Source: Chionis minor (lineage: Eukaryota; Chordata; Aves; Charadriiformes; Chionididae). From it: 64,000 bases of DNA. Shown here one piece after another: positions 58,901 through 64,000 of the stretch (within the stretch, counting starts at the first letter, position 1; the number at the start of each line of letters is the position of its first letter). The position numbers and the translations under genes are program-made. The stretch lies in the NCBI GenBank assembly GCA_013398295.1, contig VZSF01011264.1, positions 124,001 through 188,000 on the forward strand, given 5' to 3'. The notes beneath the pieces are model-generated. The model saw nothing but the letters and a program-made list of their open reading frames with translations. It was not told the origin of the DNA and made no database searches.

Positions 58901-59694
58901 TGCTCAGAGGCACCGCCGCTAACAAGGGCAGCCTTGTAAAATCCTGTTTGCCTGGGACCAATGATTTTATATCATTTTAATTAGCTAGTAAAACACCATC
59001 AGTTCTTCTTCTTTAAAGATGGTCACCATGCACGCTCCTTGTACTGGCAAAGCTTCGGGATAATTTTACAGGACCGAATTGGTGCTGCTTCCTTTCTTTC
59101 GCAGTGCCGTTAAGATGATGCTCCTCAGCACGGCTCCCTGCCCTCCCTCCCTTCCCCTCTCTTCCAGTCTTTCCACCGTGTGAAACTCCGCGGTCACGGT
59201 ATCACCAGATGGGATATTGTCCTGCCTGGCTGCACTTGGCCTTGGTTTCACAGGGAAGAGAGTTTTCTGTGCTCATTCCCGCGGGGAGCTCCCTTCTGCG
59301 CTGGCTGGCTGGCGGCTCGGCGCAGCCACGGGAAAACAAGCAGGAGAGCCAGGGAGCGGCGAGGGGCGGTGCAGGGATTTAGTGTCACCTTGGAAAACTC
59401 AGGCAGCTGAGGAAAATCCCGGGGACCCGGCGGAAGGGTCCCCTGGGCTCCCGGCACAGCCAGAGGGAACGCAGCGAGGCTGGCACGAGAAGTTAGGCTT
59501 CTTGAGTGGGACCCTGTGATTTTTTCTCTAAATGTATCCCTTCTTTATTTTAGGTCAAAGCCATTTACGTTCACTCTGATATGTTCTCGGTACAAAACGG
59601 TTTGTTGACACCGACGTTAAAGGCTAAGAGACCAGAACTAAGAGATTACTTCAAAAAACAAATAGAAGAGCTATATTCGAGCATCTCCATCTGA
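1456..59694 (+). CDS. ACSL6: Long-chain acyl-CoA synthetase 6 (whole gene, ATG of exon 1 to stop)
   Basis: The enzyme activates long-chain fatty acids (fatty acid + ATP + CoA to acyl-CoA + AMP + PPi) at intracellular membranes; the family member ACSL6 is mainly a neural/erythroid form favouring polyunsaturated acids. Twenty-one coding exon positions plus one alternative exon splice with GT-AG sites and matching phases into an uninterrupted frame of 723 residues (exon 1 start) or 698 residues (exon 2 start, 29613), close to mammalian ACSL6. Motifs in short-form numbering: hydrophobic anchor about 27-44, P-loop TSGTTGNPKG 276-285, gate segment 306-331, YGQTE 458-462, TGD 538-540, DRKK 554-557. 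ACSL6 rather than ACSL1 or ACSL5 is chosen because segments such as [34 protein letters not shown] and [20 protein letters not shown] match the ACSL6 paralogue as I remember it. No frameshift or missing catalytic residue is seen. Confidence 0.96.
2894..3120 (-). mobile_element. CR1 LINE fragment (reverse orientation)
   Basis: It starts with AGAATCACAGAATCACTTGG, the complement of the CR1 3' tail, and runs through GGTTGGAAGAGACCTTCAAG and the ACCACGTCTGCCCGGCTTTT block to CCTAATATCCAACC. It is a 5'-truncated copy of about 220 bp of the same subfamily as those at 17567 and 28985. A perfect 22-bp palindrome sits at its truncated end. Confidence 0.9.
3306..3405 (-). mobile_element. CR1 LINE 3'-end fragment (reverse orientation)
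   Basis: CATAGAATCAGAGCCCTATT leads into TTGGTTGGAAAAGGTCTTTA and CATCGAGTCCAACCA, the complement of a CR1 3' end. It is a separate short copy, about 185 bp after the previous fragment. Confidence 0.8.
3802..3832. repeat. C/G palindromic run
   Basis: ACCCCCCCGGGGGGGT forms a perfect 16-bp inverted repeat inside intron 1. It may be real or a consensus artefact of homopolymer sequence. Confidence 0.5.
8688..8760 (+). repeat. G/T-rich low-complexity tract with GGT repeats
   Basis: Runs of nine G and nine G are separated by TTG/TTTGGG spacers and followed by (GGT)6-like repeats. Four or more G-runs lie close together, so a G-quadruplex could form on the + strand. It lies in intron 1. Confidence 0.7.
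12321..12335 (+). promoter_or_regulatory. Perfect DR3 nuclear-receptor-type direct repeat
   Basis: AGGTCAGACAGGTCA consists of two exact AGGTCA half-sites with a 3-nt spacer. DR3 elements are the classic site for VDR/RXR and can also bind CAR or PXR heterodimers. Binding in this intron is inference. Confidence 0.45.
12762..13447. repeat. Exact direct duplication of about 336 bp around a single N
   Basis: 12762-13097 and 13112-13447 read identically (offset 350), both starting GCAGAGTAATAATTTTACC and ending CCTTTTCCCAAAG. They are separated by an A-run and one N at 13111. The second copy ends at another N (13448), after which TTTTATGCCTTTT is read a third time. This looks like an unmerged contig overlap rather than a biological repeat. 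Confidence 0.85.
13985..14650. promoter_or_regulatory. CpG-rich patch in intron 1 containing an 89-base gap
   Basis: CpG density is high, with roughly 26 CpGs in about 245 bases by eye between 14010 and 14255, well above the surrounding intron. It is interrupted by N at 14321-14409, flanked by a G-run and a T/G-run. It could be an internal promoter or simply GC-rich avian intron. Confidence 0.45.
14321..14409. other. Assembly gap (89 N)
   Basis: A run of 89 N lies inside GC-rich, G-homopolymer sequence. The missing content is unknown. Confidence 1.
17567..18080 (+). mobile_element. CR1 LINE fragment (forward orientation)
   Basis: It begins around GTGTTCAGTTCTGGGCACCG, codes for CR1 reverse-transcriptase C-terminal blocks ([28 protein letters not shown], with an internal frameshift before the [11 protein letters not shown] part) and ends with GATGATCTTGAAGGTCTCTT and GTGATTCTGTGATTCTACGA, the typical CR1 tail. 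It is 5'-truncated and non-functional. It is very similar to the copy at 28985-29496. Confidence 0.93.
28985..29496 (+). mobile_element. CR1 LINE fragment just upstream of exon 2
   Basis: It is the same subfamily and truncation as the copy at 17567-18080, from TGTGTTCAGTTTTGGGCACC to the tail GTGATTCTATGATTCT. It ends about 91 nt before the exon 2 acceptor, so intron 1's terminal splice signals lie in the short unique segment between them. Confidence 0.93.
29587..29807 (+). CDS. ACSL6: ACSL6 exon 2 (start of 698-residue form, membrane anchor)
   Basis: The acceptor CTGCAG ends at 29586 and the donor GAG|GTGAGG follows 29807. The first 26 nt, joined to the last base of exon 1, give EFAVSLVEK. 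The ATG at 29613-29615 (A at -3) starts the short form, [15 protein letters not shown]. The exon codes for residues 1-65 and includes the hydrophobic anchor [20 protein letters not shown] (25-44), which places the protein on the cytosolic face of a membrane, followed by KPPCDL. It ends in phase 0. A CR1 element ends only about 91 nt upstream of the acceptor. Confidence 0.96.
29808..31000 (+). other. ACSL6: ACSL6 intron 2
   Basis: It is 1193 nt of unique-looking sequence between exons 2 and 3. No repeat family or RNA gene was recognised. Confidence 0.8.
31001..31115 (+). CDS. ACSL6: ACSL6 exon 3
   Basis: It codes for residues 66-103 and the first base of codon 104, with the ACSL6-type segment [19 protein letters not shown] and then [15 protein letters not shown]. 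The acceptor is CGCACAG|GG and the donor CCG|GTGAGA. It ends in phase 1. A 1.6-kb purine-rich tandem array starts immediately after its donor. Confidence 0.96.
31120..32715 (+). repeat. Degenerate purine-rich tandem array, unit about 18 bp
   Basis: About 1.6 kb is built from diverged copies of GTGTGGGAGGCCAAAAAG alternating with GTGTAGAGGCTGAAAAAG-like units, mostly 17-19 nt each, so on the order of 80-90 copies. It is best preserved at about 31730-32220 and fades at both ends. The + strand is strongly A/G-rich. It starts within a few bases of the exon 3 donor. The opposite strand gives long frames rich in Leu, Ser, His, Pro and Phe; these are a by-product of the repeat, not proteins. Confidence 0.92.
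32716..33806 (+). other. ACSL6: Rest of ACSL6 intron 3
   Basis: Unique-looking sequence follows the tandem array and runs to the exon 4 acceptor. I see no repeat family or gene in it. Confidence 0.7.
33807..33871 (+). CDS. ACSL6: ACSL6 exon 4
   Basis: The 65 nt complete Glu104 and code for [21 protein letters not shown] (residues 104-125, written without the first Glu), a highly conserved ACSL segment. The acceptor TTCTTCCAG has a good pyrimidine tract, and the donor is GAG|GTGAGC. It ends in phase 0. Confidence 0.97.
34300..34401 (+). CDS. ACSL6: ACSL6 exon 5
   Basis: It codes for residues 126-159, from [14 protein letters not shown] to [12 protein letters not shown], a core N-terminal AMP-binding-domain segment shared by ACSL enzymes. 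The acceptor is AAATTCCAG and the donor GAG|GTGAGA. Phase 0 at both ends. Confidence 0.97.
34546..34645 (+). CDS. ACSL6: ACSL6 exon 6
   Basis: It codes for residues 160-192, [20 protein letters not shown] then [13 protein letters not shown], plus the first base of Ala193. The VPLYDTLG block is an ACSL family hallmark. The acceptor is CTCCTGCAG and the donor G|GTAAAA. The preceding intron is only 144 nt. Confidence 0.97.
35179..35357 (+). CDS. ACSL6: ACSL6 exon 7
   Basis: It codes for residues 193-252: [39 protein letters not shown] and [12 protein letters not shown]. The DKPEKA block is typical of ACSL1/5/6. The acceptor is TTTTTTCCCAG and the donor GAG|GTAAGT. It ends in phase 0. Confidence 0.97.
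35892..35924 (+). CDS. ACSL6: ACSL6 exon 8 (33-nt microexon-like)
   Basis: The 33 nt code for 11 residues, [11 protein letters not shown] (253-263), with acceptor CTCTTTCAG and donor GTG|GTGAGT. Phase 0 at both ends. It corresponds to the short, variable linker exon of ACSL6 just before the P-loop exon. Because it is short and in phase, it could be skipped without shifting the frame. Confidence 0.93.
36892..36943 (+). CDS. ACSL6: ACSL6 exon 9 (start of AMP-binding P-loop)
   Basis: It codes for [17 protein letters not shown] (264-280) and the first base of Gly281. The TSGTT block is the first half of the ATP/AMP phosphate-binding loop TSGTTGNPKG. The acceptor is TATTTCTAG and the donor G|GTAAAA. 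The rest of the loop is in exon 10, after a 5.7-kb intron. Confidence 0.97.
37580..37687 (+). mobile_element. CR1 LINE 3'-end fragment (forward)
   Basis: GCAGGCCAGGCTGGATGGGC leads into GGATGGTCTTTAAGGTCCTT and TCCAACCCAAACCATTCTGT, ending CATTCTGTGAA. This is a CR1 3' end of about 105 bp, of a different subfamily from the copy at 40365. Confidence 0.85.
39571..39610 (+). repeat. (TTTA)n microsatellite with TCTA interruptions
   Basis: Forty bases consist of TTTA units interrupted twice by TCTA. It lies in intron 9. Confidence 0.9.
40365..41040 (+). mobile_element. CR1 LINE fragment (forward)
   Basis: It codes for the CR1 reverse-transcriptase C-terminal region, with [48 protein letters not shown] and [16 protein letters not shown], and ends in TGGGATTCTATGA. 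A shift of frame separates the last two blocks. It is 5'-truncated and is the same subfamily as the copy at 1-575, in the opposite orientation. Confidence 0.93.
42657..42730 (+). CDS. ACSL6: ACSL6 exon 10 (end of AMP-binding P-loop)
   Basis: It completes Gly281 and codes for [19 protein letters not shown] then LKVTE (to residue 305). NPKG finishes the P-loop, and the THGN block follows as in other ACSL enzymes. The acceptor is CCTTTCAG and the donor GAG|GTGAAT. It ends in phase 0, directly before the two alternative gate exons. Confidence 0.97.
42731..45575 (+). other. ACSL6: ACSL6 intron 10, ending in a long pyrimidine tract
   Basis: It is 2845 nt long. The last 230 nt or so (45343-45575) are pyrimidine-rich with many TCTT, CTCTC and CCTTTC motifs, the kind of sequence bound by PTB-type splicing regulators, directly before exon 11a. 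No mobile element was recognised. Confidence 0.75.
45343..45575 (+). promoter_or_regulatory. Extended polypyrimidine tract before gate exon 11a
   Basis: It is C/T-rich almost throughout, with repeated CTCTT/TTCTTT/TCTCTC motifs. It is far longer than the usual 15-30 nt acceptor tract and lies next to a pair of alternative exons. A splicing-control role is inferred. Confidence 0.5.
45576..45653 (+). CDS. ACSL6: ACSL6 exon 11a, Phe-type fatty-acid gate (alternative)
   Basis: The 78 nt code for 26 residues (306-331), with [11 protein letters not shown] followed by [14 protein letters not shown]; the gate residue is Phe319. It is preceded by about 230 nt of pyrimidine-rich sequence (45343-45575) and CACCTGCAG, and the donor is CAG|GTAAGA, a strong match. 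The exon is phase 0 at both ends and has the same length as exon 11b, with 15 of 26 residues identical. The gate segment closes over the acyl tunnel; the mammalian F-gate form is the equivalent. Confidence 0.97.
45711..45788 (+). CDS. ACSL6: ACSL6 exon 11b, Tyr-type fatty-acid gate (alternative)
   Basis: The 78 nt code for 26 residues: [12 protein letters not shown] followed by [14 protein letters not shown], with Tyr319 replacing Phe319. The acceptor is TTTTCTTCCAG and the donor CAG|GTAAGG. It starts only 57 nt after the exon 11a donor, is phase 0 at both ends, and would replace 11a in the mRNA. It corresponds to the Y-gate exon of mammalian ACSL6. Gate choice is reported to change enzyme kinetics in the mammalian protein; the same effect here is inference. 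A run of 25 A residues begins 42 nt after its end. Confidence 0.95.
45830..45854 (+). repeat. Run of 25 A residues after exon 11b
   Basis: An uninterrupted A25 tract, followed by GAATAAAATAC, starts 42 nt after exon 11b. Its true length may vary or be misassembled. Confidence 0.9.
47116..47146. other. Assembly gap (31 N) in a T homopolymer
   Basis: The N-run is flanked on both sides by long T-runs, so it probably hides only homopolymer, in intron 11. Confidence 1.
48290..48424 (+). CDS. ACSL6: ACSL6 exon 12
   Basis: It codes for residues 332-376: [40 protein letters not shown] and RMYDK. The FFQGDIRLL and [10 protein letters not shown] blocks are core ACSL signatures. The acceptor is TTCCCTCCAG and the donor AAG|GTGAGT. 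Phase 0 at both ends. Confidence 0.98.
49523..49657 (+). CDS. ACSL6: ACSL6 exon 13
   Basis: It codes for residues 377-421, from [20 protein letters not shown] to [19 protein letters not shown]. The [14 protein letters not shown] end is ACSL6-like rather than ACSL1-like. The acceptor is CTCCCGCAG and the donor CAG|GTAAGG. Phase 0 at both ends. Confidence 0.97.
50272..50680 (-). mobile_element. CR1 LINE fragment (reverse orientation)
   Basis: It starts CTTAGAATGATTTGGGATGA, the complement of a CR1 tail, then GGGACCTTAAAGATCACCCA. The reverse strand codes for degraded CR1 reverse-transcriptase blocks ([34 protein letters not shown]). It is more diverged than the copies in intron 1 and belongs to another subfamily. 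Confidence 0.88.
51902..51997 (+). CDS. ACSL6: ACSL6 exon 14
   Basis: It codes for residues 422-453: [20 protein letters not shown] then [12 protein letters not shown]. The VTGAAP block is a conserved AMP-binding-family motif. The acceptor is CTTCACCCAG and the donor CAG|GTGGGC. Phase 0 at both ends. The exon is GC-richer than its flanks. Confidence 0.97.
52833..52905 (+). CDS. ACSL6: ACSL6 exon 15 (YGQTE motif)
   Basis: It codes for [20 protein letters not shown] then DWTS (454-477) and the first base of Gly478. YGQTE (458-462) is the adenine/ATP-binding motif of acyl-adenylate enzymes. The acceptor is TTTGTCAG and the donor CAG|GTAATA. It ends in phase 1. Confidence 0.98.
53521..53582 (-). 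mobile_element. Short CR1 LINE 3'-end fragment (reverse)
   Basis: AGAATTATAGAATCGTCTAG then GTTGGAAGGAACTTTTAAGA and CGGAGGCCAACGATTAAACA are the complement of the last 60 bp or so of a CR1. It is heavily truncated. Confidence 0.8.
54367..54455 (+). CDS. ACSL6: ACSL6 exon 16
   Basis: It completes Gly478 and codes for [20 protein letters not shown] then YFASKGEGE (to residue 507). The acceptor is GATTTCCAG. The donor GAG|GTAGCA is weak (no A at +3 or G at +5), yet it is the only position that keeps both the phase and the conserved GEGE|ICVKGP join. Confidence 0.95.
55031..55147 (+). CDS. ACSL6: ACSL6 exon 17 (TGD motif)
   Basis: It codes for residues 508-546: [27 protein letters not shown] and [15 protein letters not shown] (538-540) holds the Asp that binds the AMP ribose hydroxyls in this superfamily. 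The acceptor is TGTTTTGCAG. The donor CCT|GTGCGT is non-ideal but conserves the phase and the WLP|NGTL join. Confidence 0.96.
55398..55541 (+). CDS. ACSL6: ACSL6 exon 18 (C-terminal lid signature)
   Basis: It codes for residues 547-594: [40 protein letters not shown] and [12 protein letters not shown] and [12 protein letters not shown] are the fatty-acyl-CoA synthetase signature at the hinge and lid of the C-terminal subdomain. The acceptor is CTCCTAACAG and the donor CAG|GTAAAA. Phase 0 at both ends. Confidence 0.98.
56205..56270 (+). repeat. (GAATG)n microsatellite, about 13 copies
   Basis: Sixty-six bases of perfect GAATG/GGAAT pentamers directly abut a reverse-oriented CR1 3' end, so the array replaces or grew from the CR1 tail repeat. 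Confidence 0.95.
56271..56355 (-). mobile_element. CR1 LINE 3'-end fragment (reverse)
   Basis: TAGGGGTTGGAAGGGACCTC, GATGATCCAGTCCAACCCCC and GGTCCACCTACAGCAGGTTG are the complement of a CR1 3' end. It is about 85 bp long, truncated at GGATGGCGTCC. Confidence 0.88.
56518..56619 (+). CDS. ACSL6: ACSL6 exon 19
   Basis: It codes for residues 595-628: [20 protein letters not shown] then [14 protein letters not shown]. The acceptor is TTCACCCACAG. The donor AAG|GTTTGT is weak at +3, but it is fixed by phase and by the join to the next exon. A CR1 fragment with an expanded pentamer tail lies about 160 nt upstream. Confidence 0.96.
56620..59553 (+). other. ACSL6: ACSL6 introns 19 and 20
   Basis: Intron 19 is 631 nt and intron 20 is 2231 nt, flanking exon 20. 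Both are largely AT-rich and unique-looking; the 3' part of intron 20 (58800-59480) is GC-richer. No repeat or gene was recognised. Confidence 0.75.
57251..57322 (+). CDS. ACSL6: ACSL6 exon 20
   Basis: The 72 nt code for residues 629-652: [19 protein letters not shown] then HSFEQ. The acceptor is TTTTAACCCAG and the donor CAG|GTAAAA. Phase 0 at both ends. The block [13 protein letters not shown] is characteristic of ACSL1/6. Confidence 0.97.
59554..59694 (+). CDS. ACSL6: ACSL6 exon 21 (C-terminus and stop)
   Basis: It codes for residues 653-698: [40 protein letters not shown] and YSSISI, followed by TGA at 59692-59694. The acceptor is TTATTTTAG. The [19 protein letters not shown] block is near-universal at the ACSL C-terminus. 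The 3' UTR follows in the same exon. Confidence 0.98.
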   Translation, partial: VKAIYVHSDMFSVQNGLLTPTLKAKRPELRDYFKKQIEELYSSISI

Positions 59695-60016
59695 AATCGC
59701 AGGAAGAACCTTCTGAATAACGGACTTCGTAGCAATATTAGAATAATACTCAAAAGTCCAGAGCCAGAATGACACAGCTGAAATGGATAAGCATCTGAAT
59801 CTTACATTTGAGCCTTTCATTGTTCTAGGATTTCACCACTAATCATAATTGTCCTCCTTTTTTCCATCAGGTGTGATACAATTTATTTTTTACTTTATGT
59901 ACACAGTAGGGTACTACTAAGAATTATGCTAAATTGCCACAAAATATACAGAGATTTCAATCTGTGACCAAGTAAATTATGGAAACTTACCTTATTAATA
60001 ACGACAGACATTTCTA

Positions 60017-60022
60017 ATTAAA
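60017..60022 (+). terminator. Candidate proximal poly(A) signal ATTAAA
   Basis: ATTAAA lies 323 nt after the stop codon, with GU-rich sequence (GTCTGTTAGTATTTGGTTGT region) 20-45 nt downstream, the usual layout of a cleavage site. It would give a short 3' UTR. Use is inferred. Confidence 0.4.
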
Positions 60023-62293
60023 ACAGGGGAAATTTCAGGTATGTCTGTTAGTATTTGGTTGTATATAACCCAATGCATTAGAAACTAAAATTGTGGATAA
60101 TTCAATAATGTGGTCTACCTCAAACAATCAGCGACTGATGGTGAAAGTCTGTTTTCCCTGATCTGGAACTTCAAGCTGGATATTGGTTTCTACGTCAAGT
60201 GATAGTTTTTATATTTTCCAGGACATAAATGACATTGATTTGATTTAATCATCGATGACCTAACTAACAAGCAGAATAGAAATAGGAACGAATCTCCCGC
60301 TGTTTGTACTTAGTCGACCTATTAGTATATCCCATCTAGCGGATTAATATTACCTTGAAATTACAAGAACAGGTTAGGAAGCGATAGGATAGAATTCCCT
60401 CTATTTCCTTTTCATCCAAACTCCATTTATACATGGCATGCTGATTTTGCATTAGGGCCTCCCTCAGCACAGTACACTCATGGACATCTGAACTACTCAA
60501 ACCGAGAAGGTTCCAAAAGCATCGCTGGCTCTGTGGTGGCTTTCTGTGGGAGTTCACGTTAACCCATACGCTCCCGGGCCCTAATTTATTACTTTCCGTG
60601 CTGCTAATACTGCGTAGTCCCGTTGGACTAACTCCCTGTCCGAAACAGTGCTAAAGCGATGGAGCCCAAGGTGCATGCTGCGATTCTGAGCGGGGCTTAG
60701 CAAAACAAACTGGTTTGGGAGAAAGGCCAGCCCGAGATGCGGCTCTGGAGGGCACCTTTCGGCTGGCCATGGAAGAGGAAGAACTACGGCTCCGAAAAGG
60801 CCCCTGAAAAGGGATGGGCGAAAGGCTGCGTTAGCCGGCGCTGCTGTAAGGCGTCATGGTACGGTGAAACACTGCGCGTGGTCGCAGAGAGGTCTGCTAC
60901 GAAAACCCCTCGACATTCAGACGTCTGGAAGTGCCAGATCCCGCTGTCATTGCTTCCCGGGGCCTCTCCGGAATAAGCAGCGAGGAGTCTGGGTGAAACC
61001 TTGGCTCTCACAACCAGCTGCAGCCGTTGGGAAGGGGCTCAGTCCCACGTGGAACAGGAACGGACTCTCGAGCGCTCCCCTGATAGCACGGTACAGAACA
61101 ATGGGAAAACTGTAACGTCGAGTCGCTGGAATACTTGGAGTGTCGGTGGCTTCTTCCTTCTGCTAAACAGGGTCCTAAATCTGTATGTGCATTTTAATAG
61201 CTGCTGTTTGTTGTGCCAGCGCATACTAGCATGGAGCTGTGCCTGCTAGATCTTCTTTGCTAGGACGGTGAAAGCACACTTATTTTCTCTCTTAAACTGG
61301 AATCCACTGTAGACTTTTGAAGCTAAAAGTTTATATTTTTAATCTAAATGATCTCTTCTTTCCCCTCTGAATTTCCAGTGCATGCTTCAAAGCGAAATAA
61401 ATTGAATTAATGAGTTAGCGTTCCAAGAAGACTCATTTATTGCAGTAATTTCAGAACCAAATGACACAAAGGAAGCCGTACCAGCTAACTTAATCACTCA
61501 CATAAAGAACATAGCAATTTGATTTATCAAATGTGGAAGGATTTGTCTGAATCCCTTTTTTGCGCCCGATTCCTCATTCGATTCCAGTGCAATGACTCAT
61601 ATCAGTCCAAAGCAAACAAGAAATACCGCTACTGTGATCTGATGGCATTGTACATTCATTTTTCAGCAATGTACACAGCAACAGGAACCCTGGGGAATTT
61701 GCGTCTGCCACATCTACAGAGGAGTGGAATTACTGTATAAAATCTGGCTCTTTAGGTCAAGTCATAAAGGATTTTCAGCTCTGCAGAGTCTAGTTCATCT
61801 CCTTTTTGTATCAGCCAAAAGGCAGTCATTACATACGCATGCTTCAAAGCAATGAAGAATTAGTTCAATTTCCTGTTTTAATGCGACATATTTTTAAAAT
61901 AAAAAAAAGTCATACAAATAAGTACAGAAAAGCTATTTTCCACTGACCTTTTTCTCCCACGTGAATTTAATTTGCTTTTCTCCTAAGATGATTTCAGTTT
62001 ATCAGACTCTTCTAGACAACTAAACTCTGACTTTAAGTATAGAAGCACCCAACATGAGTTTATTTACAGCTTAGATGGCTGTTATTTTTATGTATATAAT
62101 GCTGAAAAATGTATCTGTATTCTTCTTTTGGTATTTGATGCAAAATGTCAGATGCACTAGAGCCAAAGATATGAACACCAAAAGAATAAAAAAGAAAAAA
62201 TACAGACTTGGCCACACTAGGATGATGCAAAATTTGGGAGAACGTGGCACACTGAAAGTGTGAATACTTTCAGAATGTGTGAAAAGCTGTGTA

Positions 62294-62299
62294 AATAAA
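62294..62299 (+). terminator. Candidate distal poly(A) signal AATAAA
   Basis: AATAAA sits inside TGTAAATAAAC, followed by a U/GU-rich run (CTTTCTTGTGTAATCAGATTTT) starting about 22 nt downstream, written here only in outline. It would give a 3' UTR of about 2.6 kb. Use is inferred. Confidence 0.4.
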
Positions 62300-62330
62300 C
62301 TAAACGCTCTCTTCAATACTTTCTTGTGTA

Positions 62331-64000
62331 ATCAGATTTTCCTCTGCAGGTCACTCTCTCTTGCCATCATCAGAATAATGTACTAAGAGATTAAAATTTG
62401 AAACAAACACACGTGTAATGTGTGAGCTAGGCACAAACATGCTTCTCTTCATATTCCAGGAACATTTGTTTTGCGTTGAGCTTTCTTAAACTGAAATACT
62501 TCTTGACCACCCAAGGAGAAATCTGCGGGGCTGTCTGATAACCGAGTTTTCTATTTCGCCCAAGATAACTAATTACAAATTTGATTTCTAATATTCATCT
62601 TACTGAAAGAGCTGATACCCAAGTGCGAGTTACCCTTCTCTGTAAAGAGCTTGATGCCTGATGGCTTCAGGATGGCTGGTTTTAACTAATCCCTGTCATC
62701 CGGGGGTTCATTCCCCAATCGATTAATGACAAAATACCAGACACCCGCTGAAATGAGCACAGCTCCGGTCTGCCGTCGCCGGCGGGCTCAGTGCCGCTCC
62801 GAGTCCGGCCCCTGCCACGAGGCTGTTGCTCACTGCCACCAAAGCGCCGGCGCCGCAAGCAGCCAAGTGAGACAAAGGGGTTTTGCACCCTCTCCCCGAG
62901 GGCTGCGTCCCGCTGCAGTCGGGGCCACAATAAAATGCGTGTTTCCAGGGCGAGAATGTTGCTTAGTTATGTATTTTGTATGTTCTTTGCTCGAGGTAAT
63001 GCGCAGAGAAAAAACCTTCCTGCCACACAAATGGTCAAAGACACACAAGTGTGAGCAGACACCATCCGGGACAGCCTTAACCCCAAGTTGACAGGAAATA
63101 CTCAGCGTTATTCTGTCCCGAAAGGCACATTTGCAGGTTCAAATGGTTGACACGCATCAGGTGAGAGAGGGGCGGCGAGTCGTTTATTGATAAAAAAGTA
63201 GTATTTTGCAATCTGTCCTCACTGTTAGTAAGTATATATTGGCATCAGTAAAGTCCAGTGTCATTTTCGCCATGACTATGAAATTCTTGCACATAACAGA
63301 AAATAATCTGACTTAATCTTCTGGAATGAAACGAATTAACTATAGATTTTTTTTTATTTTCCATGTGTTAAAAGCACAAACTGGTGATCTATATGTAAAT
63401 AAACTGCTACAAGATGAATGTAAACTGGGAAAGAATATACTATTTTTGCATGGTAACAGATTACTTAAGGACCTCTTGATGCCTTACAGAGAATTTGGAA
63501 AAGCATTTTATTTAGAGGCAATTCTATCTGTGTACTTTTTGTATCTTTAGCTCACTTTGGTTTTGTCTGAGAAAAAAAATAATCTCAGAATTAGATCTTT
63601 GTTTGTTCTTGGAATTAACGTTCTTCAGTACTTTGCATATTCAATGGTTTCTACGCCATCTTGACTCCTGTTACATGATGAAGCTGAGGCTGTTCTTTTC
63701 AGAGGAGAAATCTGGATGCTTGTAGTCTGGAAGGGAAACAGTTTTAGAGCCCTGGAATTGTTCCAAAATAAAATGTTTTCTGAGGCATCTAGAGCCCCTT
63801 CATTTCAGCTTTTCGTTATGTATTTTAGCAAAGTACAAGCATCAAACGAGGCATTTTCCTAAGTGTTGCCTATTCTATTTTCAACTGAAAGTGAAGGGTT
63901 AAAATCTAACATACATTTGTGTAAAAAAAAAAAATCTTACCTGTAATTAAAGATTTTTCAGTTTTGGTATATTAGCATGTATATCAAAAAGTCATCTATG
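62331..64000. other. 3' flank or extended 3' UTR, no recognised gene
   Basis: The stretch is mostly AT-rich. A short GC/CpG-richer patch lies at about 62760-62930. AATAAA motifs are at 62929, 63398 and 63767. No open frame in either strand resembles a protein I know. Whether it is still ACSL6 3' UTR or intergenic is not clear. Confidence 0.4.
63767..63772 (+). terminator. Candidate far-distal poly(A) signal AATAAA
   Basis: AATAAA in CCAAAATAAAATG lies about 4.1 kb after the stop, with ATGTTTTCTG immediately downstream. It could end the longest ACSL6 3' UTR or belong to nothing. Sequence alone does not decide. Confidence 0.25.

Larger units (their letters stand above)
59695..62330 (+). other. 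ACSL6: Presumed ACSL6 3' UTR (end not determined)
   Basis: AT-rich sequence follows the stop with no coding signal that I recognise. The first good cleavage signal is ATTAAA at 60017-60022, followed by a GU-rich stretch at about 60040-60065. Further candidates are AATAAA at 61396, 61898, 62185 and 62294. The end given here is the site near 62294, which has U-rich sequence 25-40 nt downstream; a longer form reaching AATAAA at 63398 or 63767 is possible. Which sites are used cannot be read from the DNA. Confidence 0.5.

Noticed and set aside
63326..63550. 74-codon + strand frame downstream of ACSL6
   Set aside because: No family similarity was recognised, it lies in AT-rich flank, and short frames of this length are expected by chance.
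59695..64000. Possible start of the next gene (in mammals MEIKIN/FNIP1 lie on this side of ACSL6)
   Set aside because: No exon resembling either protein could be recognised and synteny in this species is not known from the window.
1..64000. CRISPR arrays, operons, tRNA or rRNA genes, complete endogenous retroviruses
   Set aside because: None of their signatures was seen. The direct repeats present are microsatellites, a minisatellite-like array, CR1 copies or assembly duplications.

Overview
The window is vertebrate nuclear DNA, most likely from a bird. It has large introns with GT-AG splice sites, repeats made almost entirely of CR1 LINE fragments (the dominant avian retroposon), CpG-island patches, and assembly gaps lying in homopolymers. 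The species cannot be resolved from the sequence.

One protein-coding gene fills the window on the + strand: ACSL6, long-chain acyl-CoA synthetase 6. All coding exons can be placed with consistent phase. Exon 1 (1456-1504) lies in a CpG island and encodes an alternative hydrophobic N-terminus. A 28-kb intron follows, then exon 2 (29587-29807), which carries the start of the shorter form (ATG at 29613). The remaining exons run to a TGA at 59692-59694. The spliced product is 698 residues from the exon 2 start, or 723 residues from the exon 1 start. The reading frame is intact, with no frameshift or internal stop. The AMP-binding P-loop spans exons 9/10, the YGQTE motif is in exon 15, the TGD motif in exon 17 and the DRKK/gate-distal signature in exon 18. 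The fatty-acid gate region is encoded by two tandem, equal-length alternative exons: the Phe-gate exon at 45576-45653 and the Tyr-gate exon at 45711-45788. They are separated by only 57 nt.

Layout: 1-575 is a reverse-oriented CR1. 576-1200 has no recognised feature. About 1230-1960 is the promoter/CpG island plus exon 1. 1505-29586 is intron 1, with several CR1 copies, a cluster of assembly junctions with a false-looking duplication (12762-13447), a second CpG-rich patch with a gap (about 13985-14650) and a perfect DR3 nuclear-receptor motif (12321-12335). 29587-59694 holds the coding exons. Intron 3 carries a 1.6-kb degenerate, purine-rich tandem array, and CR1 fragments lie in introns 9, 13, 15 and 18. 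59695-64000 is the presumed 3' UTR and downstream flank, with several candidate poly(A) signals. No second gene, structural RNA gene, CRISPR array or intact mobile element could be supported. Exon assignments rest on remembered similarity to mammalian ACSL6/ACSL1 and on splice-site and phase consistency, not on a database search.
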